The notes under the pieces were generated by a model, which was not told where the DNA came from, searched no databases, and saw only the letters and a list, made by a program, of their open reading frames with translations. Shown piece after piece: positions 1-7,453 of a stretch of 17,283 nt of DNA (positions are counted from its first letter, which is position 1; each line of letters begins with the position of its first letter). The position numbers were made by a program, and so were the translations under genes. The stretch lies in NCBI GenBank assembly GCA_025936205.1, contig JAICTU010000159.1, positions 1 through 17,283 of the forward strand, written 5' to 3'. The stretch comes from Polyangiaceae bacterium (GTDB lineage Bacteria; Myxococcota; Polyangia; Polyangiales; Polyangiaceae).

Positions 1-1124
1 CCGGTGCCGGTGTCGCTGACTTCGATCAACACGTAAGAGCCCGCGGCGAGCTCCAGGTGCTCGTTCGAGCCGACGGGCATGGGGCTGCGCGGCGTGTTGT
101 TGCGGCGCACGTCGAGCCGGCGCGCCTGTAGCCGCAGACGGCCGCCGTTGGGCATGGCGTCGCGCGCGTTGATCGCGACGTTGATCAACACCTGCGAGAG
201 CTGCGAGGGATCGATCACCACCGTCAGCGAGGCGTCGAGCACCTCGCTCTCCACGTCGATCTGCGTGCCCACCAGGCGGCTCACCATGCGCCCGGCTTCC
301 TCCAGAATGCCACCCACGTTGGTGGCGATGGGCTTGACCACCTGCCGGCGCGAGAACGCCAGCAAGTCGTTGACCAGCGCGGCCCCGCGGGAGACCGCTT
401 GCTGCACCAGCGTCATGTCCTCGTCGTCGAGCGAGTTCTGCCTCAACACATCCCGCGTGAGGCTGGCCGCGCCCGAGATCACCGCCAGGATGTTGTTGAA
501 GTCGTGGGCCACGCCGCCGCACAGGCGACCCACGGCCTCGAGTTTCTGGGTCTCGAGCAGCTGTGCCTCGAGGCTGCGCTCCTTGGTCACGTCGCGCCAC
601 ACGATGCGCACGCGCGGCCGCTCATCGGGCCCCGCGACGCGCGTGGCGCTGGTGCTCACCACCAGCGGGCTGCCGTTGGCGCACACGAGCTGCGCGTCGC
701 CGTGATCGAGCGCCGTCTCCTGCCTTCCCTCGCGCAGGGCACGCTCGGCAGAGGCGCGCTGTTCCGGAACATACAGCTCCAATACCGAGCGACCGAGGAT
801 GCTGGCCTTGGACCGACCGAGCGCGCCGGCCAGCGTCTGGTTGCACTTGTCGACGACCAGACTCTGGGCGTCCAGCGAGCAGAACAGGGCCGGCGCATGT
901 TCGTAGCCGTCCAGCTCATCCTGCAACAGCGCTTCGGCGCGCTGGCGCGACTGTCGCTCCTCCTGCAGCTCCTCTGCCAACATGTTCAGCGCTGCCACGA
1001 GGGCGTCGACGCTGTCGGCATGCTCGGAGGTGGGCGCCCGGGCCGGCAGATCACCCGAGGCGATCCTCACGGCCAGATCCGCGGCCGCTTCCAGTCGGTG
1101 TTCCAGCTCGGCAGCTTTGCTCAC
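1..1124 (-). CDS. Soluble PAS-domain sensor histidine kinase, C-terminus cut by window edge
   Basis: About 374 codons are visible, starting at a GTG (1124-1122) that overlaps the stop of the upstream gene as GTGA. No membrane segment or signal peptide is seen, so a cytoplasmic sensor is likely. Residues about 14-60 look like a HAMP-type or coiled linker (ASGDLPAR, then ALNMLAEELQEE). Residues about 70-180 look like a PAS domain ending in WRDVTKERSLE. The dimerisation and phosphoacceptor helix holds GGVAHDFNN with H207. The ATP-binding N box is LINVAINARDAMPNGG (N315, N319, D322). The window ends inside the G1 box (DTGTG). The H-box style is the one common in hybrid kinases, so a receiver domain could follow beyond the edge. 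By family it should autophosphorylate and signal to an unknown regulator. It is coupled to the STAS-like gene at 1121-1531. The signal is unknown. Confidence 0.93.
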   Translation of the reverse strand, partial: MSKAAELEHRLEAAADLAVRIASGDLPARAPTSEHADSVDALVAALNMLAEELQEERQSRQRAEALLQDELDGYEHAPALFCSLDAQSLVVDKCNQTLAGALGRSKASILGRSVLELYVPEQRASAERALREGRQETALDHGDAQLVCANGSPLVVSTSATRVAGPDERPRVRIVWRDVTKERSLEAQLLETQKLEAVGRLCGGVAHDFNNILAVISGAASLTRDVLRQNSLDDEDMTLVQQAVSRGAALVNDLLAFSRRQVVKPIATNVGGILEEAGRMVSRLVGTQIDVESEVLDASLTVVIDPSQLSQVLINVAINARDAMPNGGRLRLQARRLDVRRNNTPRSPMPVGSNEHLELAAGSYVLIEVSDTGT

Positions 1125-1531
1125 GTCGTTGGCTCCTCGGCGAGCCAGCGCCGCGCCGCTGCCTCGTCGGTAAAGATCCGGGTGGGATAGGCGGGGCGGC
1201 TCACGCGCAGCCAGAAGTTGCCGAACGTGCGGCTCAACGGATCGCCCACCAGCACGGCCATGCGCAGCGTCACCGCGGCCACGTCAGGGCCAGCGGCCAG
1301 CTGCCGGGTCTGGCGATCGTTGCTCACGATCCCGCGAACATCGGCCAGAGTCCGCAGCTTGCGGCCCTTTGCGGCAGCCACGTGAGCGCGCACGACTTCT
1401 GCCCCGGGGCCCCCCACCACTCTCGCCTGGGCATGAAAGCGCAGCACCAGGGTGCCGTTTGCCTCGACCCATACGTCGGCGACTGCCGTTCGGATCGGCT
1501 CCTCCGCGCCTTTCCCCTCCTGCCGCTCCAC
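1121..1531 (-). CDS. Small STAS/SpoIIAA-like protein upstream of the histidine kinase
   Basis: A 136-residue protein starting at GTG (1531-1529), with only a weak purine signal upstream. A later start is possible because GGAGG-like stretches lie inside the first codons. It has no signal peptide or membrane helix. The alternating pattern VWVEANGTLVLRF, then RTLADVRGIVSNDRQTRQL, then TLRMAVLVGDPLSRTFGNFWLRVSRPAY and a final FTDEAAARRWL helix is the alpha/beta layout I associate with STAS/SpoIIAA-like small proteins (DUF7793 type). This assignment is from memory of such proteins. Its stop overlaps the kinase start by 4 nt (GTGA), so the two are almost certainly translated together and likely act in one signalling unit. 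Function is otherwise unknown; it may be an accessory or input module for the kinase. Confidence 0.75.
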   Translation of the reverse strand: MERQEGKGAEEPIRTAVADVWVEANGTLVLRFHAQARVVGGPGAEVVRAHVAAAKGRKLRTLADVRGIVSNDRQTRQLAAGPDVAAVTLRMAVLVGDPLSRTFGNFWLRVSRPAYPTRIFTDEAAARRWLAEEPTT

Positions 1532-1695
1532 GAGCTCATGCTACCGGATTCGGAGCGCGAGGGCCCATCATCGCGGGATCAGCGGCTCGGGCCGTAGCCC
1601 CGCAGTCGCGCCAAACACAGTCCGAACGAGTCGGACGAATCATCGCCGAAGTCGTGCAAAGCCGAGTGATTCTGCGCGGATGCGCGCCGCTTCGA

Positions 1696-1793
1696 GCGAG
1701 CCTCAGTGGGCTGGCCTCAGTAAGCTGCCCTCAACGAGCTGCCCTCAACGAGCTGCCCTCAACGAGCTGCCCTCAACGAGCTGCCCTCAACGA
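1696..1793. repeat. 14-bp tandem repeat array at the 3' end of the carbonic anhydrase gene
   Basis: Five perfect consecutive copies of GCTGCCCTCAACGA occupy 1724-1793. Two degraded copies precede them: 1710-1723 (GCTGGCCTCAGTAA) and 1696-1709 (GCGAGCCTCAGTGG). The last perfect copy (1780-1793) contains the carbonic anhydrase stop codon (TGA on the minus strand, 1789-1787). The rest of the array is therefore in the 3' untranslated side of that gene. The unit is not a multiple of 3, so it does not extend the protein. Perfect copies next to the gene and degraded copies further away suggest expansion by slippage from the gene's 3' end. Confidence 0.95.
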
Positions 1794-2494
1794 GACAGTG
1801 GCGGGTTGGTGGGCGTCGGCACGCCGTCGAAGAAGTCGACGTGACCGCTCTCCACATCGTACTCGGCACCGACCACGCTGACTTTCCCGTCGAGCACCAG
1901 GCGTTCCAGCGCGGGGGAGCCATGCCGCAGGTGATTGGCGCAGGAGCGCACATTCGCGCGCATGCACTCTCGACGCAGCTCATCCGGGGAGCGAGCCAGC
2001 TCCGTACGCGTGAGCGGCTCGATCGCCGGCCGCACCCGGTCGACGATCGAGCGCAGCGGATGCAAGGACTCGTCTTGCGGCTGGGCGATGGCCTTCAGCG
2101 TGGCGTCGATCGCCCCGCAGCGCGTGTGCCCGAGCAGCACCACCAGCGGAATACCGTAGAGCTCCGCGGCGAATTCGACGCTGGCGATCTGCGACGGCGC
2201 GACGATGTTCCCTGCCACGCGGATCACGAACAGGTCACCGAGGCCCTGGTCGAAGAGGATTTCGGCCGGCGCTCGCGAATCCGAGCAGCCGAGCACGATC
2301 GCGAAGGGCTTCGGGTTCGCCGCGAGCTCCGCGCGCCGCTGCTGAGAGAGCATGGCGTCGATCCCGCGAACATTGGAGATGAAACGCTTGTTGCCTTCGC
2401 GCAAACGCTCGAGGGCGGCCAAGGATGATGTACGGCTCACGCTGCGGGTTCTAGCCGCTGGGCGCGCGCCTGACGAGCCTCTCTTTTCGAGCAC
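1787..2494 (-). CDS. Beta-class carbonic anhydrase
   Basis: A 235-residue cytoplasmic enzyme that interconverts CO2 and bicarbonate. It shows the beta-class signature: CSDSR at residues 70-74 (zinc ligand C70 and the D72/R74 pair) and GHTRCGAI with zinc ligands H123 and C126. The N-terminal AALERLREGNKRF helix and the RVAGN and SVEFA segments are also typical. The GTG at 2494 is chosen because GGGGAG lies 6 nt upstream. An inner GTG at 2440 would give the more usual N-terminus (VSRTSSLAALERL) but has no clear ribosome binding site. The C-terminus ends inside the 14-bp tandem array. The gene lies 106 bp downstream of the TetR-type regulator in the same direction, so it could be co-transcribed with it. 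Length is normal for the family. Confidence 0.95.
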   Translation of the reverse strand: MLEKRGSSGARPAARTRSVSRTSSLAALERLREGNKRFISNVRGIDAMLSQQRRAELAANPKPFAIVLGCSDSRAPAEILFDQGLGDLFVIRVAGNIVAPSQIASVEFAAELYGIPLVVLLGHTRCGAIDATLKAIAQPQDESLHPLRSIVDRVRPAIEPLTRTELARSPDELRRECMRANVRSCANHLRHGSPALERLVLDGKVSVVGAEYDVESGHVDFFDGVPTPTNPPLSR

Positions 2495-2600
2495 TCGCCG
2501 CTCCCCGGACGTTTTTTGCGGGTTCGACGCCGGCGTGTTTCAGTCCAGCTCGACTACGGCACTCCGCGAAGCGGCCGAGCGTTCCAGAAGCAAAAATGTC

Positions 2601-3278
2601 TCAGCCACGCCGTGGCTCCTGCGGCGTTCCGAGATCGTGCCCTTGCGGCGGCGCTAGTCTGCGCGCGCTCTCGCTGCTCCCTTGCCAGCGCGCGACCAGC
2701 GCCTCGAGCATCTCGCACAGGGCCTTCTCCGCCTGGTCGCGGCTGATGCCGAAGCGGCGGCGCCAGCTGTGCCAGGCGTGGACCTCCGTGGCGGCGAACA
2801 ACTCCGCGACGCGCTGGCGCTGCAAGCGGCTGCGCCGGGCGGGCAGGTAGGGTGCAAACACCTCCTCCAGCCAGCGCCAGTGGGCTGCGCGTGCGCTGGC
2901 AAACACCTGCGCCACCGCCGGCACGCGCGCTTCCACCGCGAGGTAGCGCACGACCGTATCCATGGTCGCCTCGTAGCGAGTCGCGAGTACGTGGGCGATG
3001 CCCGCGATGTCGCCGGGCGTGACCTTGCGCTCCACGCGTTCCCCCGGCGCGCAGGCGACGAGCAGCGCTTCCTTGGAACCGAAGCGGCGCTGCACCGTCT
3101 TCAACGCCACGCCCGCGCGCTCCGCGATCTGTTCCAGGCTGACGTCGTCGAAGGAAGGCGCGCCGAGGAAGAGCTCGCGCGCGACGTCCAGAATGCGCTG
3201 GCGCGTCGCCGCGGCAGACAGCGCCCGGGCTGCCATGTGGTAGCGACGCCTGGGCTGCGGATCGTCCGGCGAGCTCAT
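2601..3278 (-). CDS. TetR/AcrR-family transcriptional regulator
   Basis: A 225-residue protein with a TetR N-terminal DNA-binding domain. The first helix is about residues 22-38 (AAATRQRILDVARELF), and the helix-turn-helix is about 46-73 (VSLEQIAERAGVALKTVQRRFGSKEALL). The rest should be the all-helical ligand-binding and dimerisation domain, with Trp/Arg-rich helices near 110-165; the ligand cannot be read from sequence. The ATG at 3278 is used, but M15 (MAARALSAAATRQ) is a plausible alternative, because neither has a good ribosome binding site and the first lies only 3 nt from the operator-like dyad at 3282-3300. That dyad suggests autoregulation. The carbonic anhydrase follows 106 bp downstream on the same strand. 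The tail (from about 205) is Pro/Gln/Arg-rich and probably disordered. Confidence 0.93.
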   Translation of the reverse strand: MSSPDDPQPRRRYHMAARALSAAATRQRILDVARELFLGAPSFDDVSLEQIAERAGVALKTVQRRFGSKEALLVACAPGERVERKVTPGDIAGIAHVLATRYEATMDTVVRYLAVEARVPAVAQVFASARAAHWRWLEEVFAPYLPARRSRLQRQRVAELFAATEVHAWHSWRRRFGISRDQAEKALCEMLEALVARWQGSSESARRLAPPQGHDLGTPQEPRRG

Positions 3279-3281
3279 TTG

Positions 3282-3300
3282 ATGTCCATATCGTAGACAT
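3282..3300. promoter_or_regulatory. Probable TetR operator (inverted repeat) at the start of the regulator gene
   Basis: ATGTCCA, a 5-bp spacer, then TAGACAT form an inverted repeat with 6 of 7 arm positions paired, ending 3 bp before the regulator ATG. TetR-family proteins commonly bind such dyads next to their own promoter, so this is the likely autoregulatory site. A TTGACG (plus-strand CGTCAA, 3309-3314) upstream could serve as a -35 element; that would place the dyad over the -10 region and give a nearly leaderless mRNA. The dyad is seen directly; the role is inferred. Confidence 0.6.
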
Positions 3301-3791
3301 TAAAAGTGCGTCAAGCAGCGTCCGGTGGACAGTGTCGGTTCGAACCCGCGCTCTGCGGCGGTCGCCGCCAGATCTGCGCGATCCACCGCCAAAGTGGCTC
3401 GTTCCACGTTGCACGCTGCAAAAGGCGAAACGCTTCGCAACGGAGCGCGCGCGCGCACATTCGCGAACGCTCGTGCGACCTCAGCGCGTGATGGTGCTGT
3501 GGCTGAAATCTGGAAAGGAGCCTGCGAATCGCGACCAAGTGCAGTGAATGCTTGGGATTTCCGCGCGCGGGAAGGGCTCTGGAGGCCGCTTTCGCGGATC
3601 CGAGTTCTGACCAAGTTCGAGCTGCTCCCTACACTTTGTCATTCGGTAGCGGATTCGTTCGCTACCTACTTTGTGTCTCATCAGGGCCGGGCGTTTTGCT
3701 TCTCGACCTCGGAGCAAGCGACTCGGAGTCGCCCCGAGACACAGCTTATCTCGTGCGAACAAGGACCAGAGAATAATCAATGGAGGACTCT
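3301..3791. other. Intergenic region of about 490 bp between TetR gene and diheme lipoprotein gene
   Basis: No convincing gene is seen on either strand. The open frames here have arginine-rich, low-complexity translations and no family resemblance. The stretch holds the TetR-side promoter region at its left end, a perfect 7-bp dyad at 3645-3666, and the leader and ribosome binding site of the gene at 3792. Around 3560-3790 the base composition is less GC-rich than the neighbouring genes, as expected for a promoter region. Confidence 0.6.
3645..3666. promoter_or_regulatory. Perfect inverted repeat upstream of the diheme lipoprotein gene
   Basis: GGTAGCG and CGCTACC form perfect 7-bp arms around an 8-bp spacer. 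The dyad is bracketed by two direct copies of ACTTTGT (3633-3639 and 3668-3674). It lies about 125 bp before the gene start at 3792, a reasonable place for an operator or activator site. No binding protein can be named. A leader-RNA hairpin is an alternative. Confidence 0.45.
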
Positions 3792-5732
3792 GTGACGAAG
3801 CAATACAACCTGCTGACGATTCGCTCTCTCAGCATCGCATTCGGCGCCGCTGCGCTCGCTCTCGCGTGCGGCTCTGATGACAACAATCAGCCGAAGGACA
3901 ACGGCGACAAAGATAAGCCCGCGCCCACGGAGATTCGCCCGGCGGACGAAGACCCCTGCGCCAACCCGCTCGCGGCGACCTGCCCGACGGCGCCCATCAA
4001 CCAGCCGAAGGCCGATCCTGGCCCGGGCACCGGCGGCACCACCAATATCCCCAAGGACAAGCCCCAGCAAGACCTGGACAAGGCTGCCGTCGAAAACGCC
4101 CTGCAGGCCAACTGCGGCTATTGCCACGGCCCGGCGCTGACACAGGCTCAAGCTCAGGCGGGCATGAACTACATCGATGACATCGATGCGCTGGTCAAGA
4201 ACGGCAAGATCATCCCGTTGAACAGCGGCGGCTCACCGCTGGTTCAGAAGATCAAGTCGGGCGCCATGCCCCCGCCCTCGTCCGGCTATGCGCAGCTCAC
4301 GGATGCCGACGTGGACAAGATCGTCTCGTTCATCGACAACCCGCGCTACTGGCCCGACTACAAGCCACAAGACTGCAGCGACAAGGACCAGCTGGTCACG
4401 TTCGACGACGTGTTCCAGGACGTCAACCAGGACCTGCGTCGCGCGGACAACAAGGACGCGCCGTTCTATCGCTACGTCTCGCTGACCAACCGCTTCACGG
4501 CGGGTGTTTGCACCGAGGCGCTCGACAAGGATCGCCAGGGTCTGATCAAGATGATGAACATGCTCTCGATCAAGGCCAACACGGGCGACGTCGTGCCGGT
4601 CAACACGGCCCAGACGCTGTACCGCATCGACCTGCGTGACTTCGACTGGGATCGCCAGATCATCGTCAACGGCACGAACTTCGACGACGTGTGGGAAGCG
4701 GTCGCCGCGAACAACCCGTACGCCGTGGAGTTCTTCGGTGACGACGCCGACGACGCCAAGCTCGACTCGGAGACCAACTTCCCGGTCATGTTCGCCGACC
4801 AGATGCTGGACACCGCCATCATCGGCAACCTCTACTACGCGATCGTCGATATCGACGTGACCCAGAACCTGGACGCTTTCATCCAGACGCTGGGTATCAA
4901 TGTGGATGAGGACATCGCGAACGAGGAGAACGGCACGGTCCGCGCCGGTACCACCAAGTCGCGCATCTCGCGCCAGGATCGCCTGGTCGAGCGCCACGAC
5001 ATCCAGATCCGCAACGGCGCCTTCTGGCAGAGCTTCGACTTCGACGCGGACCAGGGCAACCAGAGCATCTTCGAGGATCCGTTCGGGTTCACCCCGGGCG
5101 GCACCGAGGCGATCTTCACCCTGCCCAACGGCATGCTCGCCTTCATCATCGCCGACGCCAACGGCAACATCGTCGAGGACTCGGACATCCTGCTCGATAC
5201 CAGCCAGAACAACTTCAAGGCGATCACGGCCGTGTCGTGCTCCAACTGCCACAACACCGGCTTCATCCCGGTCGTGGACGAGGTGCGCGATGTGACCCTG
5301 GCCAACGCGCTCCAGATCGGGCTGAACCGCGATCAGATCGAGCAGATCGAAGGCATCTACGTGAAGCCGGCGGAGTTCGCGAGCATCGTGAAGGAGGACT
5401 CCGAGGGCCTCTACCAGCGAGCGCTGCAGAACGCCGACCTGCCCATCCAGGGTGGCGACCCGGTTGCCAACACGTTCCTGCGCTTCGACCAGGACGTCAC
5501 GCTACGTGACGCCGCGGGTGACCTCGGCGCCACTCCGGACGAGCTGGATGCCGTGCTGGATCTGCTCGATCCCACGCTGTCCGTGCTCGGCACCTCGCGC
5601 GCGCGTCCCGACGGCGGCACCATCGACCGCGACGACTTCACGGCGCAGTACTTCGCGGCGCTGTGCGTGATGACGCAGTCGAACGAGAACGCGCCGGACG
5701 CGGCGGCGTGCGACGCGGCGCTCGGCAACTGA
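3792..5732 (+). CDS. Diheme c-type cytochrome-like lipoprotein
   Basis: A 646-residue exported lipoprotein starting at GTG 3792, with GGAGGA 5 nt upstream; an in-frame ATG at 3780 lies before this ribosome binding site and is less likely. The signal peptide ends in the lipobox LALAC (C26), followed by a Asp/Asn/Lys-rich linker. The first heme site is CGYCH (C108, C111, H112), with M159 in SGAMPP as probable axial ligand, in a compact cytochrome c fold (about 95-185). The middle contains TLYRIDLRDFDWDR, a pattern I recall from large cytochrome-associated proteins of planctomycetes and proteobacteria. A second heme site CSNCH (C483, C486, H487) sits in the C-terminal half. The protein should act in the periplasm or at the outer membrane in electron transfer or an attached redox reaction. 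No substrate is evident and no oxidase or dehydrogenase gene is adjacent. Confidence 0.85.
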   Translation: MTKQYNLLTIRSLSIAFGAAALALACGSDDNNQPKDNGDKDKPAPTEIRPADEDPCANPLAATCPTAPINQPKADPGPGTGGTTNIPKDKPQQDLDKAAVENALQANCGYCHGPALTQAQAQAGMNYIDDIDALVKNGKIIPLNSGGSPLVQKIKSGAMPPPSSGYAQLTDADVDKIVSFIDNPRYWPDYKPQDCSDKDQLVTFDDVFQDVNQDLRRADNKDAPFYRYVSLTNRFTAGVCTEALDKDRQGLIKMMNMLSIKANTGDVVPVNTAQTLYRIDLRDFDWDRQIIVNGTNFDDVWEAVAANNPYAVEFFGDDADDAKLDSETNFPVMFADQMLDTAIIGNLYYAIVDIDVTQNLDAFIQTLGINVDEDIANEENGTVRAGTTKSRISRQDRLVERHDIQIRNGAFWQSFDFDADQGNQSIFEDPFGFTPGGTEAIFTLPNGMLAFIIADANGNIVEDSDILLDTSQNNFKAITAVSCSNCHNTGFIPVVDEVRDVTLANALQIGLNRDQIEQIEGIYVKPAEFASIVKEDSEGLYQRALQNADLPIQGGDPVANTFLRFDQDVTLRDAAGDLGATPDELDAVLDLLDPTLSVLGTSRARPDGGTIDRDDFTAQYFAALCVMTQSNENAPDAAACDAALGN

Positions 5733-5757
5733 GCTGCTGACGCGCAGTCGAGGAGAA

Positions 5758-5789
5758 GCTGCGCGGGGTTAGAGGTACCCCCGCGCAGC
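5758..5789. terminator. Strong hairpin after the diheme lipoprotein gene
   Basis: GCTGCGCGGGG (5758-5768) and CCCCGCGCAGC (5779-5789) form a perfect 11-bp stem around a 10-nt loop, 26 nt after the stop codon. No T-run follows, so it may slow polymerase or protect the mRNA end rather than act as a classic intrinsic terminator. Confidence 0.6.
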
Positions 5790-5881
5790 ACCTCCCTCGC
5801 GTTCACGCGCGGGGGAGCCCCATCTTCACAGAGCTGGCCTGAGTGTAACGAGAGCCGGTTCAGTTGATCCGGCAAGTTGGT

Positions 5882-5907
5882 CACCCCAAACCGAGAGGTT
5901 TGGGGTG
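5882..5907. terminator. Hairpin with GAGA loop between convergent genes
   Basis: CACCCCAAACC and GGTTTGGGGTG form a perfect 11-bp stem closing a GAGA (GNRA-type) tetraloop when read on the plus strand. It lies 26 nt before the photolyase stop side (5934) and 150 nt after the plus-strand gene ends. Being symmetric, it could end transcription from both sides. The U-tract is weak on both strands. Confidence 0.65.
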
Positions 5908-5933
5908 TCTGGCTTTGTGCACGGCTCTGAGGC

Positions 5934-7373
5934 TCAGCGGGAGGGCGCGCCGCGCCCGACTCCGAAGTGCGCCTTGGCCAGGTCCAGAAAGCGCTGGCGC
6001 GCCACGGCGTGCTCGACGATGGGCGCCGGGTAGTCGCGCCCCAGTCGCACTCCGGCCGCCTGCAGCGCGCTCGCAGGCGCGAGCCACGGCGTGTGGACGT
6101 ACGCCGCCGGCAGGCGTGCGAGCTCCGGCACCCAGCGCCGCACATAGCTGCCCTCCGGATCGAATTTGCGTGCCTGCAGCGTGGGATTGAACACGCGAAA
6201 GTACGGTTGAGCGTCCGAGCCGCAGCCGGCGCACCACTGCCAGCCCAGGTTGTTGTTCGCCCAGTCTCCGTCGGTGAGCCAGCGCAGATAGTGCGCCTCA
6301 CCCAGCCGGTAGTCGATCAAGAGGTGCTTGGTGAGAAAGCTGGCCGCGATCATGCGCGCGCGGTTCGGCACGAAGCCCGTGGCGAGCAGCTGCCGGGCAG
6401 CCGCGTCGACCACGGGATACCCGGTCTGACCCGCCACCCAGGCTTGCCAGTCCGTGCCCTCGCCCCGCCAGGGAAAGCGCTCCCACTGCGCGCGGGACGG
6501 CTCTTCGAGCAGCGTCGGCTGATCCCAGAGCAGCGCATGGGCGAACTCGCGCCAGACGAGCTCGTTCTGGAACGAATTCAGGGCCGGCTTGGCGCGCCGC
6601 GAGAGCGCGGCGCGGGCCGCGGTCCACACCTCGCGCACGGAGAGCGTGCCAAATTTCAGATCAGCGGAGAGCCGGCTGGTGCCAGCGAGGTCCAGCCGAT
6701 CGCGCGCCTCGTGATAGGCGCGGGCGGAGCCGCCCAGAAAAGTCGCCAGGCGTTCCCGCGCGCGGGGCTCGCCGCCCGCCAGCACCTGCTCGTTGCGCTG
6801 CAACCCGAGCTGCTGCGAGCTCGGCACGGCACAAGTGGGCGCCAGCACGGCGCGCGGCAGCGGCGGCAAGCGCTGGGGCGCAGGCAGCGGTGGTGCCGGC
6901 TCGACCGTGGCGTGGAAGGCGCGCGCGAACGCGCTGAACACTGCGTAGGGCTTGCCCTCGGTCGTCCGCAGCGTGCCCGGCAGGTGCAACGTCTCGCCGT
7001 CGAACAGCTCGAACGGCACCTCGAGTGCTGCTGCCACCCGCCGATCCCGCTCGCGCCCGAACGGTACGCACCAGCGCTGAGCCACGACGCGATCGACCTG
7101 CCACTGCCGGGCCAGCCGCGGCACCAGCTCGTGGCTCTTGCCCTCGGCCAGCATCAGGCGTGAGCCGCGCTGCTCGATCGCCGCCGCCAGCTCCAGCAGC
7201 GAGTCCAGCAAGAACTGGATGCGATGAGGTGTCGTTTGTGCTCGCTGCGGGGCAAAAAAGAAAGGATCGAGCACGAACAGCGGGATCAGCTCACCCTGCT
7301 CAACCGCGGAGCGCAGCGCGAGATGATCGGCCAGCCGCAGATCCTTGCCACGGAACCAGAGCAGCGTACGCAC
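5934..7373 (-). CDS. phrB: Class I deoxyribodipyrimidine photolyase (CPD photolyase/cryptochrome family)
   Basis: A 479-residue cytoplasmic FAD enzyme that uses blue light to split UV-induced pyrimidine dimers; length matches the E. coli enzyme. The N-terminal antenna-binding Rossmann domain begins MRTLLWFRGKDLRLADHLAL. The FAD domain shows GTSRLSADLKFGTLS (231-245), ELVWREFAHALLW with the lesion-site Trp W274, GYPVVDAAARQL, the TDGDWANNNLGWQW segment (W371, W378) with the electron-transfer tryptophan and flavin-facing Asn, and PYFRVFNPTLQARKFDPEGSYVRRWVPEL near the C-terminus. All key motifs are present, so it should be active. The start is GTG at 7373; the ribosome binding site is weak. It diverges from the esterase at 7454 with an 80-bp gap and converges on the diheme lipoprotein. 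A 6-4 photolyase role is unlikely for this clade, but substrate choice is inferred from similarity. Confidence 0.96.
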   Translation of the reverse strand: MRTLLWFRGKDLRLADHLALRSAVEQGELIPLFVLDPFFFAPQRAQTTPHRIQFLLDSLLELAAAIEQRGSRLMLAEGKSHELVPRLARQWQVDRVVAQRWCVPFGRERDRRVAAALEVPFELFDGETLHLPGTLRTTEGKPYAVFSAFARAFHATVEPAPPLPAPQRLPPLPRAVLAPTCAVPSSQQLGLQRNEQVLAGGEPRARERLATFLGGSARAYHEARDRLDLAGTSRLSADLKFGTLSVREVWTAARAALSRRAKPALNSFQNELVWREFAHALLWDQPTLLEEPSRAQWERFPWRGEGTDWQAWVAGQTGYPVVDAAARQLLATGFVPNRARMIAASFLTKHLLIDYRLGEAHYLRWLTDGDWANNNLGWQWCAGCGSDAQPYFRVFNPTLQARKFDPEGSYVRRWVPELARLPAAYVHTPWLAPASALQAAGVRLGRDYPAPIVEHAVARQRFLDLAKAHFGVGRGAPSR

Positions 7374-7453
7374 GTTGATCCCGGATCGACGCTAGCCGAA
7401 GCACAGGCCGTTGGGCACTGCCGAAATCGCCGCGCTCATGCTACGCCCGGCGC

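Noticed and set aside
1724..1793. CRISPR-like array
   Set aside because: The 14-bp units are directly adjacent with no spacers, and no cas genes are present. It is a simple tandem repeat.
1329..2375. GATCCCGCGAACAT at about 1329 and again at about 2359, similar to the end of the dispersed 20-bp repeat
   Set aside because: Both lie inside genes and encode ordinary residues (DVRGI and NVRGI). The similarity is explained by codon use.
3330..3360. A TTCGAAC motif resembling a tRNA T-loop (GTCGGTTCGAACCCGCG)
   Set aside because: Only three of the five flanking stem pairs fit, and there is no acceptor stem, D-arm or anticodon arm around it.
4233..5252. A 339-residue minus-strand open frame inside the diheme lipoprotein gene
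   Set aside because: The translation is a Val/Asp/Arg-rich mirror of the plus-strand codons. The plus strand has a signal peptide and heme motifs and is clearly the coding strand.
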